Below, one piece after another: positions 17,526-27,141 of a DNA stretch of 64,000 nucleotides. The notes beneath the pieces were generated by a model that was not told the origin of the DNA, searched no databases, and saw only the letters and a program-made list of their open reading frames with translations. How positions within the stretch are numbered: the stretch's first letter is position 1; each line of letters starts with the position of its first letter. Made by a program: the position numbers and the translations under genes. Origin of the DNA: Candidatus Babeliales bacterium (GTDB lineage: Bacteria; Babelota; Babeliae; Babelales; Vermiphilaceae); NCBI GenBank assembly GCA_020050795.1, contig JAGVKD010000005.1, positions 1-64,000 of the forward strand, given 5' to 3'.

Positions 17526-17555
17526 TTGACAAGAAAGATGTGGGGAGAGTATTGT
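17526..17555 (+). promoter_or_regulatory. Candidate promoter for the secretion operon
   Basis: A perfect TTGACA (17526-17531), an 18-bp spacer and TATTGT (17550-17555, four of six consensus bases) lie 31 bases before the gspC start. The five genes from 17586 to 26294 are closely packed and probably co-transcribed from here. Confidence 0.5.
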
Positions 17556-17585
17556 GAGTTGGTACTTTAATTAGAGGAATGCTGA

Positions 17586-18698
17586 ATGAGACACCCCTTT
17601 TGGATCGTGAATAGCACGCTCCTGCTGCTTCTCATCATTGCATGCGCGTTTTTATATTTCAGTCGGGTGTCGATTCCTGCAAGAGAAAGTATCAAACCTA
17701 CTTCCTACAAACTCTCTCCGCCCAAAGAATCTATTGCGGTGGATATTACAAAAATTTATGAAGATGATTTGTTTGGCACATATAGTAAAGAATTGCCAGC
17801 TCCAAAAGATGAAAAACTTGGTGGCACATTCCCACAACCGCCAGCTCCTCATGAAGTTCCTGTCGCAAAACCAGCGCCACCTCAATTTTTAGAGCCACTT
17901 GATGTTTCGCTCAAAGGAATCATGGTCATTAGTCATAGCAATGCACGCAATGGCGCGATCATAGAAAACAACAAAACAAATGTTGAAAAGAATTATCAAG
18001 TTGGCGACAACATAGAAGACGCGCAACTAATTCGTATCTTTAGTAATAAAATTGTTTTCTTACGATCAAATGGTCAACAAGAAGTCCTCTATCTGAGGGA
18101 GCAAGATGCAAAAATCGATCCTGCATTTGCAGTCGCTCAAGATTGGAACCGTGTCGTGCAGGAAGTGACCGAAGGACATTATCTACTCAATCCAAAAGCA
18201 TTTGGCAAACGCATTCACAATCTTGCTGAATTTATTGATATGTTTAATTTGGTCACTGCGTACCGTAAGGGCGTAAGCGTGGGCGTTCAAATTGGGCGCG
18301 TGGATCAAAGATCACTTGGCGCGGAACTTGCACTGCAAACAGGTGATTTGATTACGACTATTAATGGAATGCCAACGGGATTAACTGAAGATCGTATAAA
18401 AATCTATAAAGAAATTACTAACATAAGCGAAGGTGGTACGATCACTGTGGAGCTCTCGCGTCGTGGGCAACCTCGCACACTGGTTTTCACACTCAAGGAA
18501 TTTAAATTACCTGAAGAAGGTAAAGAAGAGGTCGCTCCAAAAATTAAAAAACTGCAAGAAGAAGAAAAAGCTGCTATTTTAAAGGAAAAACATAAGTTTG
18601 CGCCAACGTTATACGAAATAGAAAATCAAGAACGGCGAAACATGTTGCGCAGGGGCGAAGCGCCTCAAGAAAAGACGGCGCCACAGGAAAATGAATAA
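17586..18698 (+). CDS. gspC: GspC-like inner-membrane protein of a type II secretion system, with PDZ domain
   Basis: The layout matches GspC: one N-terminal membrane helix (about 7-26), a Pro-rich periplasmic linker, a homology-region domain (LDVSLKGIMVISHSNARNGAI to KIVFLRSNGQQEVLYLRE), and a C-terminal PDZ domain (VGVQIGRVDQRSLGAELALQ, TGDLITTINGMPT, GTITVELSRRGQPRTLVF). In known systems the homology region contacts the secretin and the PDZ domain helps substrate recruitment. The C-terminal tail is charged and Glu/Lys-rich. Next to a secretin gene, the assignment is well supported by order as well as by domains. Length 370 residues. Confidence 0.83.
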   Translation: MRHPFWIVNSTLLLLLIIACAFLYFSRVSIPARESIKPTSYKLSPPKESIAVDITKIYEDDLFGTYSKELPAPKDEKLGGTFPQPPAPHEVPVAKPAPPQFLEPLDVSLKGIMVISHSNARNGAIIENNKTNVEKNYQVGDNIEDAQLIRIFSNKIVFLRSNGQQEVLYLREQDAKIDPAFAVAQDWNRVVQEVTEGHYLLNPKAFGKRIHNLAEFIDMFNLVTAYRKGVSVGVQIGRVDQRSLGAELALQTGDLITTINGMPTGLTEDRIKIYKEITNISEGGTITVELSRRGQPRTLVFTLKEFKLPEEGKEEVAPKIKKLQEEEKAAILKEKHKFAPTLYEIENQERRNMLRRGEAPQEKTAPQENE

Positions 18699-18716
18699 CC
18701 TGCGAAAAAACTGAGC

Positions 18717-21566
18717 ATGGCCATGAACAAATTTAATCGCGTACATTTTTTATTCCTGTTCGTTGCATGTTTATTCGTTGCAACAACCGTGACTCCGTTC
18801 AAACGGGAAAGAATTAGTTCGAGAAATCGCATCTCAAACACCTTCAACAAGCCCGGCAATCCCCAGCTTGCAATGAATGAATTCACTCCTGAACCGTCGC
18901 TGGAAAAAACTATGCAGGAGGCCGTTGCTAAAGCGCCCGCAAGCGCAGAACCTGCAACTGATCAACCTGCGCTTTCTCTTGGTGAACAAATAAAACAAGA
19001 AGTTGATGCGCGGCTACGCGAAGCACAAGAGTCTGCACGAGAAGCACGCATGTCCGTAGGGCTCGATCCTGATATTTTCAACAAAAGAGATGAAGATGAG
19101 GAGCAAGCAACAGCTGCAGCCTCCGCGGCAACACCAGTAAACCATGATCCTCTTTCTTCTGTTGATGATGCGCCAAAAAATGCGCGGACCGTGATCCTTC
19201 CTGCTGCTCTTGAAGAAAAAGAACCTGAGCAAGGCGTTCATTACGCGGATCCAGACTTAGATCTGCCTCTTGAATTTCAGGAAAAGAAACCGGCTGAGAA
19301 AAAAGAAACAATCGAACAGGCTCAAGAGACACTCAAAGAACTCGAAGAAGAAAAAGATGAGCGCGTTGAATTTAATTTTGAAAACGCAGATCTAAAAAAT
19401 CTTGTCACCTATGTTGAATCACTCTTTGATTTGAATTTTATTACCGATGAATCAATCGAACCAATCAAAAAAAATGGCAAGGCTGTTAAAGGCAATAAGA
19501 TTTCATTCAAAACGAACGAGCCTCTCACGCGCCAACAGGCATGGAATCTTTTTACAACATTCCTAGAAATCGCTGGATTTGCCGTTGTGCCGACAGGCGA
19601 TCATGCTATTTATCGCGTCGAAACATTACCAAACGCGCGCAAGTCTCCTATCCCTGCCTACATTGGCGTTGATTCAAGCAAATTGCCAGATAATGATGAG
19701 CTAATTCGGTATGTCTATTTCATTAAAAATGGCACACTCGATACCATCATTCCCGTAATCGATTCCTTGCGTAGTCCCGATGCGCCACTCCTGCAACTCA
19801 AAGCTCAAAAGGCTTTCATCCTGACAGATAAGGCCTACAATGTGAAAACATTGATGGAGATTGTGAAAGAACTTGATCGTATCACCATGCCACAGTCGAT
19901 GTCTGTCCTCAAACTGCACCGCGCCGATGCTCAAGAAGTTAAAAAATTATATGAAAGCCTTCTTGCCTCTCCTGATCAGCGAGCGCAACCACGCGTATTT
20001 GGTCCACGCAGACCAGAGACTCCTAATTATTTCCCTGAAGATACACGCATTATCGCAGAGCCTCGCACCAACTCACTCATTCTGCTTGGCGCCAGAGATT
20101 CGATCAAACAAATTGAAGATTTTATCACCAAGTATGTTGACGTCGATCTCGATCAACCATACTCACCCCTCTATGTTCATCAACTTCGTTATGCAGATGC
20201 CGTCACCGTTGCCGATATTATGCGTGAAGTGACCAGATTTGGTGCCGATACTCCAGTGGGCAAAGCTGGCGGGGTACGCGCAGGTGATAAATATTTGAAA
20301 GAAATGACATTCACTCCAGAAAAAGCAACTAACCGCATTGTCATCAAAGGTGATTACGAGGATTATCTTCGTGCAAAAGAAATCATCGTAAAATTGGATG
20401 AAGCACAACCGCAAGTTGCTATCGAAATATTAATTCTGGATATTAAAAATACGAGCGGAAAACAGTTGGGAGCTCAGGTTCGCAGTAAAGCAGCGCCAAG
20501 TGGTATTCTTGGTACCAATGTGAAATGGCAAACGTCTGGACTCAATGTTAATGGAAAACCAAGTGGTATCGTTGAACAAACTGGCGCAGTACCTGGCGTT
20601 CAAAGATTGCTCGGTAACTTGCTCAGCCTCGTGAACCCTATGAGCGCAGGTAATACTATTTTGACCCTAGGGCAGGATATCTATGGCGTGTGGGGTATTT
20701 TCCAAGCACTTGAAACCGTCACCAACTTGGAAATTGTTTCTAACCCATTCTTGATGGCAACGAATAAAACAAAAGCTAAAGTGTCTCTCGGTGAAACTCG
20801 CCGTGTGGTAACAAGTACGATTGCCGGATCACAGGGCGACATTACTTCACAAAGTGATGAACCTGCTTCGCTCACCGTTGAGATTACTCCTCAAATCAAC
20901 TCCGATGGCATGATCTCCCTTGATTTCGTTGTCGATATCACGGACTTTTTAAATCCAACAGACTTCACCTCTGCAACAAAAACAGTGAAAAGAATTGTTT
21001 CAAAAACCATTGTTGCCGATCAGGAAGTGTTAGCCCTTGGTGGATTGGTGAGAAATGTGATCAAAAATCAGGAAAGCCAGGTACCAATACTCGGTTCTAT
21101 TCCACTCGTTGGCTGGCTATTCAAAAATAAAAACAAAACAGCCGATAAAGAAAATCTTCTTATTCTTGTCTCAACCCGTATTGTTCGTCCTGAAAAAACA
21201 GATGCGAGCGATTCTTTCACACGAGAACGTGTTGCCGATTATCGAAGCTCTATTGATGAGATGATTGATCCGACAGATGCTCGCGATCCTATCCATAGAC
21301 TTTTCTTTGCTGATAATAAGATTGATACAACCGTAGAAGAATTTATTTTTGATCGACGTCGTGAAGGTAGCGGCAATGAAGCAATGCGCAGAAAACGTCA
21401 AACCCGACGAGATCGCAGAAAAGCGGCAAAAGAAACGCGCAAAAATAAAAAGCCAAAACCAGAAAAAATAGAACAGATTGCTATTGATGCTCCTCAGCTC
21501 GCGCTTAATCAATTGGCGCCGCAATCTAATCGCGCAAGTAACGTGACCAAAGGTACACGCGCATGA
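18717..21566 (+). CDS. gspD: GspD-type secretin, first copy
   Basis: Secretins form the gated outer-membrane ring of type II secretion and type IV pilus systems. The 949-residue protein has an N-terminal hydrophobic signal, a long Glu/Ala/Pro-rich spacer (to about 215), N0 (VEFNFENADLKNLVTYVE), N1-N3 ring domains (YVYFIKNGTLDTIIPVID; SVLKLHRADAQEVKKLYESL; LYVHQLRYADAVTVADIM), and the secretin core ending VPILGSIPLVGWLFKNKN and ENLLILVSTRIV. A basic tail (MRRKRQTRRDRRKAAKE) follows, unusual for the family. ATG 18717 or 18723 are both possible starts. The stop overlaps the next start by 4 bases. Confidence 0.88.
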   Translation: MAMNKFNRVHFLFLFVACLFVATTVTPFKRERISSRNRISNTFNKPGNPQLAMNEFTPEPSLEKTMQEAVAKAPASAEPATDQPALSLGEQIKQEVDARLREAQESAREARMSVGLDPDIFNKRDEDEEQATAAASAATPVNHDPLSSVDDAPKNARTVILPAALEEKEPEQGVHYADPDLDLPLEFQEKKPAEKKETIEQAQETLKELEEEKDERVEFNFENADLKNLVTYVESLFDLNFITDESIEPIKKNGKAVKGNKISFKTNEPLTRQQAWNLFTTFLEIAGFAVVPTGDHAIYRVETLPNARKSPIPAYIGVDSSKLPDNDELIRYVYFIKNGTLDTIIPVIDSLRSPDAPLLQLKAQKAFILTDKAYNVKTLMEIVKELDRITMPQSMSVLKLHRADAQEVKKLYESLLASPDQRAQPRVFGPRRPETPNYFPEDTRIIAEPRTNSLILLGARDSIKQIEDFITKYVDVDLDQPYSPLYVHQLRYADAVTVADIMREVTRFGADTPVGKAGGVRAGDKYLKEMTFTPEKATNRIVIKGDYEDYLRAKEIIVKLDEAQPQVAIEILILDIKNTSGKQLGAQVRSKAAPSGILGTNVKWQTSGLNVNGKPSGIVEQTGAVPGVQRLLGNLLSLVNPMSAGNTILTLGQDIYGVWGIFQALETVTNLEIVSNPFLMATNKTKAKVSLGETRRVVTSTIAGSQGDITSQSDEPASLTVEITPQINSDGMISLDFVVDITDFLNPTDFTSATKTVKRIVSKTIVADQEVLALGGLVRNVIKNQESQVPILGSIPLVGWLFKNKNKTADKENLLILVSTRIVRPEKTDASDSFTRERVADYRSSIDEMIDPTDARDPIHRLFFADNKIDTTVEEFIFDRRREGSGNEAMRRKRQTRRDRRKAAKETRKNKKPKPEKIEQIAIDAPQLALNQLAPQSNRASNVTKGTRA

Positions 21567-23188
21567 TAAAAAATTTATTTTTGCCAGATAAGATTGGCAA
21601 CTACTATCTTTTTTCCAAGCGTATTTTGGGTATTGATATTGCCAAAACCCATATCAACATCACTCAAGTGCTTGCAAAGGGTAACTCTTTCTTGATCGAG
21701 CAGCAGGTTGAAGAGCAATTAGAGCCAGGCGCACCAACGAATTACACCGAGCGCACCGTGGAAGCTCTCAAAAAAACAGTGGCTCATTTTCAAAATTATG
21801 ACGAAGTCCGCATTGCGCTGCCAAGCTCGATGATTATTTATAAGCAATTGAAGTTGCCTTTCACGAATCATGATAAAATTCGCATGGTGGTTGGCTTTGA
21901 AGTTGAACCACTTCTGCCATTCTCTCTGAATGATGCGGTATTAGATTTTATTGTTACTGGTGTAGATGTGGCATCATCGAGTAGCCAAGTTCTCGTTGCT
22001 GCGGTGCAAAAAGAACTGCTCACTCAGCAGCTTGATATCTATGCTCAGGCAGGTTTGAATCCCAACGTGATCACCGTTGATCTCTTTGCGCTTTTTGATC
22101 TTTTTTCCCACATTGATAAATATCGATCCCTGAGCGGCAGTACTGCTTTGCTTGATCTAGGATTGCAAACAACGAATGTGGCCTACATCACGGCAGGGCA
22201 ACTCAAATTCATTCGCACTATACCCCATGGCCTTTCTTCTATTGCAAAATATGTTGCAGATACGCTCAACATTCCATCAAATCAGGCAATGGAAAATATC
22301 ATTCGCTTTGGGAATAAAAAAGAAGATAACGCACAATACACTGAGAGCACGACAAAGGCTCTCGATGATTTCTGGCAAAAGGTTCGCTTCACGCTTAACT
22401 CATTCGAGCAACAAACTGCTGCCGAAAATAATCTCAAGCAGGTAATCCTGCTTGGCGATGGGGCCACAATACAAAGCCTAGTTACTGCGGGGCAAAATAT
22501 TCTCAAAGTCCCCACTGAGCTTTTTGATATGGCACTCATCACATCCCACGAGAGAATTAATATCGCTGCAAAAGTTTCCATTCCTATTACCGGGATTGTA
22601 TCGGCAAGCACCGCGCTGCCATTGAGCGCTACAGAGCATTTTAATTTGCGCCGAGATGAATTTGCGGCATCGGGCGGTATCAGCGCACTCCAAGAGTTTA
22701 TTACTTCTGGATCGCTCGTTATTCTTCTCTTTGGGATGCTGCTTGGTTTTTCAATAGTCCAAACCCGCATGCTCTCATCGGAACTTTCAAGCTCGGAGCA
22801 TGAAGTGGTAGAAATGTTAAAGAAACGATTTAAAAATATTGATAAAGATGAAGAAGATTGGCAAGAAGTTATCGATCTTGCAAAACGAGAATTACGAAAA
22901 GAACAGGAAACGCTTTTTAAATTTTCTCAGCGAGGCCGCACCTCTTTCTTGCAAGCGCTCTTTGAATTATCAACGCGTGTCGATAAAGATGCCCTTGGCT
23001 TTGAGGTTGAACGAATCACACTAACCGACACAGAGCTCATTCTCAAAGCACGCGTACGAGATCATGATGCACTCAAAGTTCTTGAACGAGAATTGAAACA
23101 ATCGCCAATGTTTTCTTATGTGCCTCCGCAGGAAGATCCTGACTTTACCATGCACATCGCGTTGGCTCGACCGGTAGGGGATGTATGA
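21563..23188 (+). CDS. GspL/PilM-like assembly protein with fused PilN-like periplasmic part
   Basis: The N-terminal half is an actin-fold PilM/GspL cytoplasmic domain: ILGIDIAKTHINITQV, VRIALPSSMIIYKQLKLPF, EVEPLLPFSLNDAVLDF, TALLDLGLQTTNVAYI and QVILLGDGATIQSL. One membrane helix (about 383-402, LVILLFGMLLGF) separates it from a coiled-coil and ferredoxin-like periplasmic domain (VERITLTDTELILKARVRD), as in GspL or a PilM-PilN fusion. Such proteins link the assembly ATPase to inner-membrane GspM/PilO. Start and stop both overlap neighbouring genes (ATGA junctions), implying tight translational coupling. Confidence 0.83.
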   Translation: MIKNLFLPDKIGNYYLFSKRILGIDIAKTHINITQVLAKGNSFLIEQQVEEQLEPGAPTNYTERTVEALKKTVAHFQNYDEVRIALPSSMIIYKQLKLPFTNHDKIRMVVGFEVEPLLPFSLNDAVLDFIVTGVDVASSSSQVLVAAVQKELLTQQLDIYAQAGLNPNVITVDLFALFDLFSHIDKYRSLSGSTALLDLGLQTTNVAYITAGQLKFIRTIPHGLSSIAKYVADTLNIPSNQAMENIIRFGNKKEDNAQYTESTTKALDDFWQKVRFTLNSFEQQTAAENNLKQVILLGDGATIQSLVTAGQNILKVPTELFDMALITSHERINIAAKVSIPITGIVSASTALPLSATEHFNLRRDEFAASGGISALQEFITSGSLVILLFGMLLGFSIVQTRMLSSELSSSEHEVVEMLKKRFKNIDKDEEDWQEVIDLAKRELRKEQETLFKFSQRGRTSFLQALFELSTRVDKDALGFEVERITLTDTELILKARVRDHDALKVLERELKQSPMFSYVPPQEDPDFTMHIALARPVGDV

Positions 23189-23742
23189 TTGAAATAATCA
23201 ATAGAATCCAGTCCTTTATCGACCAACTGGAAGAAAAACAATTTTACTATTATGTGGGCGGCTTTTTGGGCATACTAGTGCTCATGACTGGCGGACTTAT
23301 GTATTATAATTATAGTCGCTCATCTACACTGACAAGCGAACTTGCAGAGCTCAATGATGAGCGGGAAAGTACTGTGCGCATGTTATTGACCAAATCGCAC
23401 AGAGTCCAAAAAGAGCAATCAGAAATTAATGCAATGCTCGCTGAAAGTTCTGATTTTAAAATTGGCGCCTACTTTACCGGCATGAGAAGCAAGCTCGGAC
23501 TCACGCCATCACTAGAAGCAACTTCTCAAGCAGATCGTGATGACGATTATCGAGAAAGTTCTCTCAAGGCTCGATTTGATGCGATCACTATGAAACAATT
23601 ACTTGAACTTTTGCAAGAGCTCGAGCAGACAGAGCGCATTTATACAAAAGACTTAGAAATTAAAAAATCAAAAACGCCACGTGCGATAGATGTTGAATTA
23701 ACAATTGCCACGCTACAACCAAAAACAGTAGTGCCTGAATAA
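23185..23742 (+). CDS. GspM/PilO-like inner-membrane protein
   Basis: A 185-residue bitopic protein: short cytoplasmic start, one helix at about 25-44 (YVGGFLGILVLMTGGLMYY), a coiled coil (SELAELNDERESTVRMLLTK), and a small periplasmic domain with FDAITMKQLLELLQELEQTERIY. The topology, size and position after the GspL/PilM-like gene (4-base ATGA overlap) fit GspM or PilO, which dimerise with GspL/PilN. Sequence similarity alone would be too weak; the call leans on architecture and gene order. Confidence 0.72.
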   Translation: MIEIINRIQSFIDQLEEKQFYYYVGGFLGILVLMTGGLMYYNYSRSSTLTSELAELNDERESTVRMLLTKSHRVQKEQSEINAMLAESSDFKIGAYFTGMRSKLGLTPSLEATSQADRDDDYRESSLKARFDAITMKQLLELLQELEQTERIYTKDLEIKKSKTPRAIDVELTIATLQPKTVVPE

Positions 23743-23756
23743 ATGAGGCGTGTTAT

Positions 23757-26294
23757 ATGGTGAACAAACGACACTTTTTTTTCACTCTCTCGATTGTCTA
23801 CTGCCTATCAACCTGCACAGGGTTAGTTGCGGCAATAGAATCTGCATCCACACGCACGCCCTTGAAAAAAAAATCCCGCGGCAAACGATTTAGCTTCGAC
23901 TACCATGATGTTCCCTTGGTTAATGTTATCAATGAGCTAAGCAGCGAACTTGATTACAATATCGTCCTCCCGCAAGGAGCGAATGCTATCAAAGAAAAAG
24001 TCACTTTGCACCTTGATAAAGAATACACTCTCAAAGAAGCATGGAATATTCTTCTGACCATTCTTGATGAAGCGGAATATACCGTTGTTCCTAAGAAAAA
24101 TATTTTTACGATTGTTAAGAACTCTAACAATGTTGGACGCGAACCGTTGGCATTGTTCGTCAACACCAATTACGATCAGCTACCGGCAACAGACGAACGA
24201 ATTCGCTACCTCTACTATTTGGTGAACATGAAAGCCACTGGTCAGGCAGACGACGAGTTCATGGCTGTATTGAAAGATTTGCTGCCTGCTGACGCGATCT
24301 ATAAGGTTGATCCTGCCGCAAATGCATTAGTCATCGTTGCGCAATCGATTGATATCAAAGCTGCGATGAGAATAATTGTTCAACTTGACCAACCAGGATT
24401 CCAAGAAAAGATGGAATTCATCAGACTAAAGTCTGCGGATGCTAAAATGGTTGCTGATCTTTTTAATCAAAATATTTTAAAATCAGCTCAACCGATGCAG
24501 CCTCGCCATTTGGATGCAAAAAATAAAAATGAAGCGACCTATTTTTCTCAATTTACGCGCATCATCGCCGATGATCGTTCAAATGCTCTGATTGTTCTTG
24601 GCCGAACCGATGCCGTTGAACGCATAAAAGATTTTATTTTCGAATATATCGATGTGGAACTCGAATCGGGCAACTCAATTTTACATGCCTATGAGTTGCA
24701 ATATCTCAACGCAGAAGAATTTGCACCAGTACTCCAGCAGATCGTACAATCTACAGGCGGCTCCGTCGGCACCGGCCAAGCAAAAGGTGCACCTGAACTT
24801 CAAAAAGGCGGTACCGAAAGATTTTTCAATAATGTGATCGTCAAAACAGATACTATTCCGCTCGCTGAAGGCCAACAAAATAGCACACGATACTATGGCG
24901 GCAATAAGCTGATTATTGCTGCAACCAATGACGACTGGAAGCGAATCAAAAAACTGATTGAGGAAATGGATATTCCCCAAAGACAGGTTTTTATTGAAAT
25001 ACTTGTTGCCGATCTCACGGTAGATGACACGCGCCAGCTTGGCAGCTTGCTTCGCAATCCAGCAAAAATCCCACTTCCAGGAGAGCTTGGTTTCCAATCA
25101 GCACAATTGGCGCCAGGCCAACTGCCTAATAGCTTCACCAATCCACAAACTATCAGTGTGATTGATAATGGAACTAACTTCCCAACAGTATCGAGTGATC
25201 TGTTACGCGATTCGGTGGATGCTTCTGGTAACAAAACAGATGCGGGAACCCTCAGCGCCGCTGCATTGCTTGCCCCTGGTAGCACGGCGATTTCGTTGAG
25301 CGATAATAATGGGTCAACATGGAGCCTTCTGCAAGTATTGAAAGCTTTTGATAACACTAAAATTCTTTCCCATCCTCATATCATTGCCGTTCACAACCAA
25401 AAGGCAACGGTAGAAATTGGTGAAACGCGACTCGTTACTGGCGAAGCAACGGGTAACATTAACCCTATTGTCAAAAACGATACCATTAAGGCCTTCTTGA
25501 AGGTGAACATCACGCCGAAAATTAGCTCAGCCGATACGATTAACGTGCAAGTGGAAATCGATATTGATGAATTTTTGGCGGGAGTCAATATCGATAACAA
25601 CGCTCGTGCAACTCGTACGGTAATCACCAATGCAAATATTAAAAATAAAGGCGTACTTGCCCTCGGCGGATTAATTCGCGACAACAAACAAAAGAGTGTT
25701 AGTGAAACTCCATTCCTTGGCAGAATTCCTATTATCGGTTACTTCTTCAAAACACGCACCGGAACTCTGACTAAAAACAATCTCACGGTGTTCATTTCGC
25801 CAACTATTATTGAGCCGCGCTATAGAGCCGGTGCTGGTGAATATACGCGCGACTATATAAGGTTAGCGACTGAGTATGGTCGAGATGGCGAGATGTTTGA
25901 TTCATTAAAAGATCCAATCACTCGTTGGTACTTCAAAACATCGTCCGATGCCCGAGAATCAGTGGAAGACTTCATCAAAAGAGATCTCACGCAACTGCAA
26001 GGTGGCTCAGGCCAAAGTGGTCAGGCTCCAATTTACCAAAAAGATGAAGATTCTACCGCCCCAACAAAAGATGCGAAACCTCGTGCAGAAGATTATGACG
26101 TGGAATCAAAGCCACAAATTACTGAACCTGTTGAAGAACAAGAATCACCTACTGGCCCGGCCGTTGCTCAAAATAGAAAAAGACCAGTCCAGAAATCTGA
26201 ACCGGTCTTAGCAAAATCATTTGATCCAAACTTCGACAAAGAACGCTATGCGCGAGAACTCAGGCAGAAGGTACAGCAGGATACGACGGCCTAG
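23757..26294 (+). CDS. GspD-type secretin, second copy
   Basis: A second secretin of 845 residues closes the operon. It has a signal peptide, then N0 (FSFDYHDVPLVNVINELSSELDYNI), N1 (IRYLYYLVNMKATGQ), N2 (MEFIRLKSADAKMVADLFNQ), N3 (LHAYELQYLNAEEFAPVLQQI) and the core with NQKATVEIGETRLVTGE, GVLALGGLIRDNKQK, TPFLGRIPIIGYFFKTR and NLTVFISPTIIEP. A Pro/Glu-rich tail ends the protein. The domain order mirrors the first copy, but identity is clearly low, so this is an old duplication. It may form a mixed ring, a separate ring, or serve a different substrate class. Confidence 0.87.
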   Translation: MVNKRHFFFTLSIVYCLSTCTGLVAAIESASTRTPLKKKSRGKRFSFDYHDVPLVNVINELSSELDYNIVLPQGANAIKEKVTLHLDKEYTLKEAWNILLTILDEAEYTVVPKKNIFTIVKNSNNVGREPLALFVNTNYDQLPATDERIRYLYYLVNMKATGQADDEFMAVLKDLLPADAIYKVDPAANALVIVAQSIDIKAAMRIIVQLDQPGFQEKMEFIRLKSADAKMVADLFNQNILKSAQPMQPRHLDAKNKNEATYFSQFTRIIADDRSNALIVLGRTDAVERIKDFIFEYIDVELESGNSILHAYELQYLNAEEFAPVLQQIVQSTGGSVGTGQAKGAPELQKGGTERFFNNVIVKTDTIPLAEGQQNSTRYYGGNKLIIAATNDDWKRIKKLIEEMDIPQRQVFIEILVADLTVDDTRQLGSLLRNPAKIPLPGELGFQSAQLAPGQLPNSFTNPQTISVIDNGTNFPTVSSDLLRDSVDASGNKTDAGTLSAAALLAPGSTAISLSDNNGSTWSLLQVLKAFDNTKILSHPHIIAVHNQKATVEIGETRLVTGEATGNINPIVKNDTIKAFLKVNITPKISSADTINVQVEIDIDEFLAGVNIDNNARATRTVITNANIKNKGVLALGGLIRDNKQKSVSETPFLGRIPIIGYFFKTRTGTLTKNNLTVFISPTIIEPRYRAGAGEYTRDYIRLATEYGRDGEMFDSLKDPITRWYFKTSSDARESVEDFIKRDLTQLQGGSGQSGQAPIYQKDEDSTAPTKDAKPRAEDYDVESKPQITEPVEEQESPTGPAVAQNRKRPVQKSEPVLAKSFDPNFDKERYARELRQKVQQDTTA

Positions 26295-26551
26295 TCTGAT
26301 TTGTCTTTAATGGTCACGCCCTTTTGCGAAAGCTCTGCGCCCTTACCTGATTTCAAAACATAACGGACCCCTGAAGTCGTGCAGGTCCCCGAGGTCATAC
26401 ATGCGCGTCCCTGCCAAGACTCTGGTAACATAGAAACAATCCATGTTGCTGCTTTGGAAAACCAGTCGGCTAGATCATCCCACAAACTTGCCGATGCCTG
26501 ATTGGCGTAAAGTAGAATAGCGAGTCCTAAAAATAGGTTCTTCTTATTCAT
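26291..26551 (-). CDS. Small secreted protein with a shared signal-peptide cassette, copy 1
   Basis: The 86-residue protein begins MNKKNLFLGLAILLYANQASAS, a clear Sec signal peptide with an ASA-type cleavage site. The mature part is about 64 residues with an amphipathic Trp-containing helix (WDDLADWFSKAATWIVSM) and two Cys close together (RACMTSGTCTTSG), perhaps a disulfide. The signal peptide is nearly identical in DNA and protein to that of the next gene, although the mature parts are unrelated. The stop overlaps the end of the second secretin gene by four bases, tail to tail. Function unknown. Confidence 0.7.
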   Translation of the reverse strand: MNKKNLFLGLAILLYANQASASLWDDLADWFSKAATWIVSMLPESWQGRACMTSGTCTTSGVRYVLKSGKGAELSQKGVTIKDKSD

Positions 26552-26576
26552 GTTGGTCCCCTCATTAGTGCTTCGC

Positions 26577-27020
26577 TCAATTGCGATGCAACACTCTCTC
26601 TATCCATATTTTTTTGACCGTATGGGCCATTCGTTCCATGGCTTCTTTTTCCTGCTGAGATATTTCCTTGTTTAACACATAAGCATTAAACATGTTGTAG
26701 GCATAAATTAGCTGCTGATCCGACCATCCCCAACGAGCGTTTGATTCGAGCTGAGGCTCGCGGGTTTTCCACTCAAGAATATAAGGCAAAACCATATGAT
26801 TGATAAACAAGGCCCAAAATAGATAAATAGGAGACTGAGCAAACATCTCTTCTACCGCTCTTCGATATAATATCCCAAAACCAAGGTCTTCTTTCGCTGT
26901 TATCATAAACTTTTGTTCAACTACTTTTGGGTTTGAAAACGAGATTGAAAACCAACTGGCCGATGCCTGATTGGCACAGAGTAGAACAGTAAGTCCTAAA
27001 AATAGATTCTTCTTATTCAT
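26577..27020 (-). CDS. Small secreted protein with a shared signal-peptide cassette, copy 2
   Basis: I start it at ATG 27020, where MNKKNLFLGLTVLLCANQASAS gives a signal peptide almost the same as in the gene at 26291; an upstream in-frame ATG would add eight residues before it. The mature 125 residues include a hydrophobic stretch (PIYLFWALFINHMVLPYIL) that could be a membrane helix or buried core, and a charged helical end (EISQQEKEAMERMAHTVKK). No family recognised. GGGGACCAATA precedes the start. Confidence 0.7.
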   Translation of the reverse strand: MNKKNLFLGLTVLLCANQASASWFSISFSNPKVVEQKFMITAKEDLGFGILYRRAVEEMFAQSPIYLFWALFINHMVLPYILEWKTREPQLESNARWGWSDQQLIYAYNMFNAYVLNKEISQQEKEAMERMAHTVKKIWIERVLHRN

Positions 27021-27141
27021 TATTGGTCCCCTAAAAACAAACACCCATTCATTCCTAACTGTAATAAATACGGGCGTGAAAGGGCAATAAAAAAGGTCCT
27101 TTTTTCAAGACGCTTCTCAAAGATTCCAGTCTCTTTGTTGC

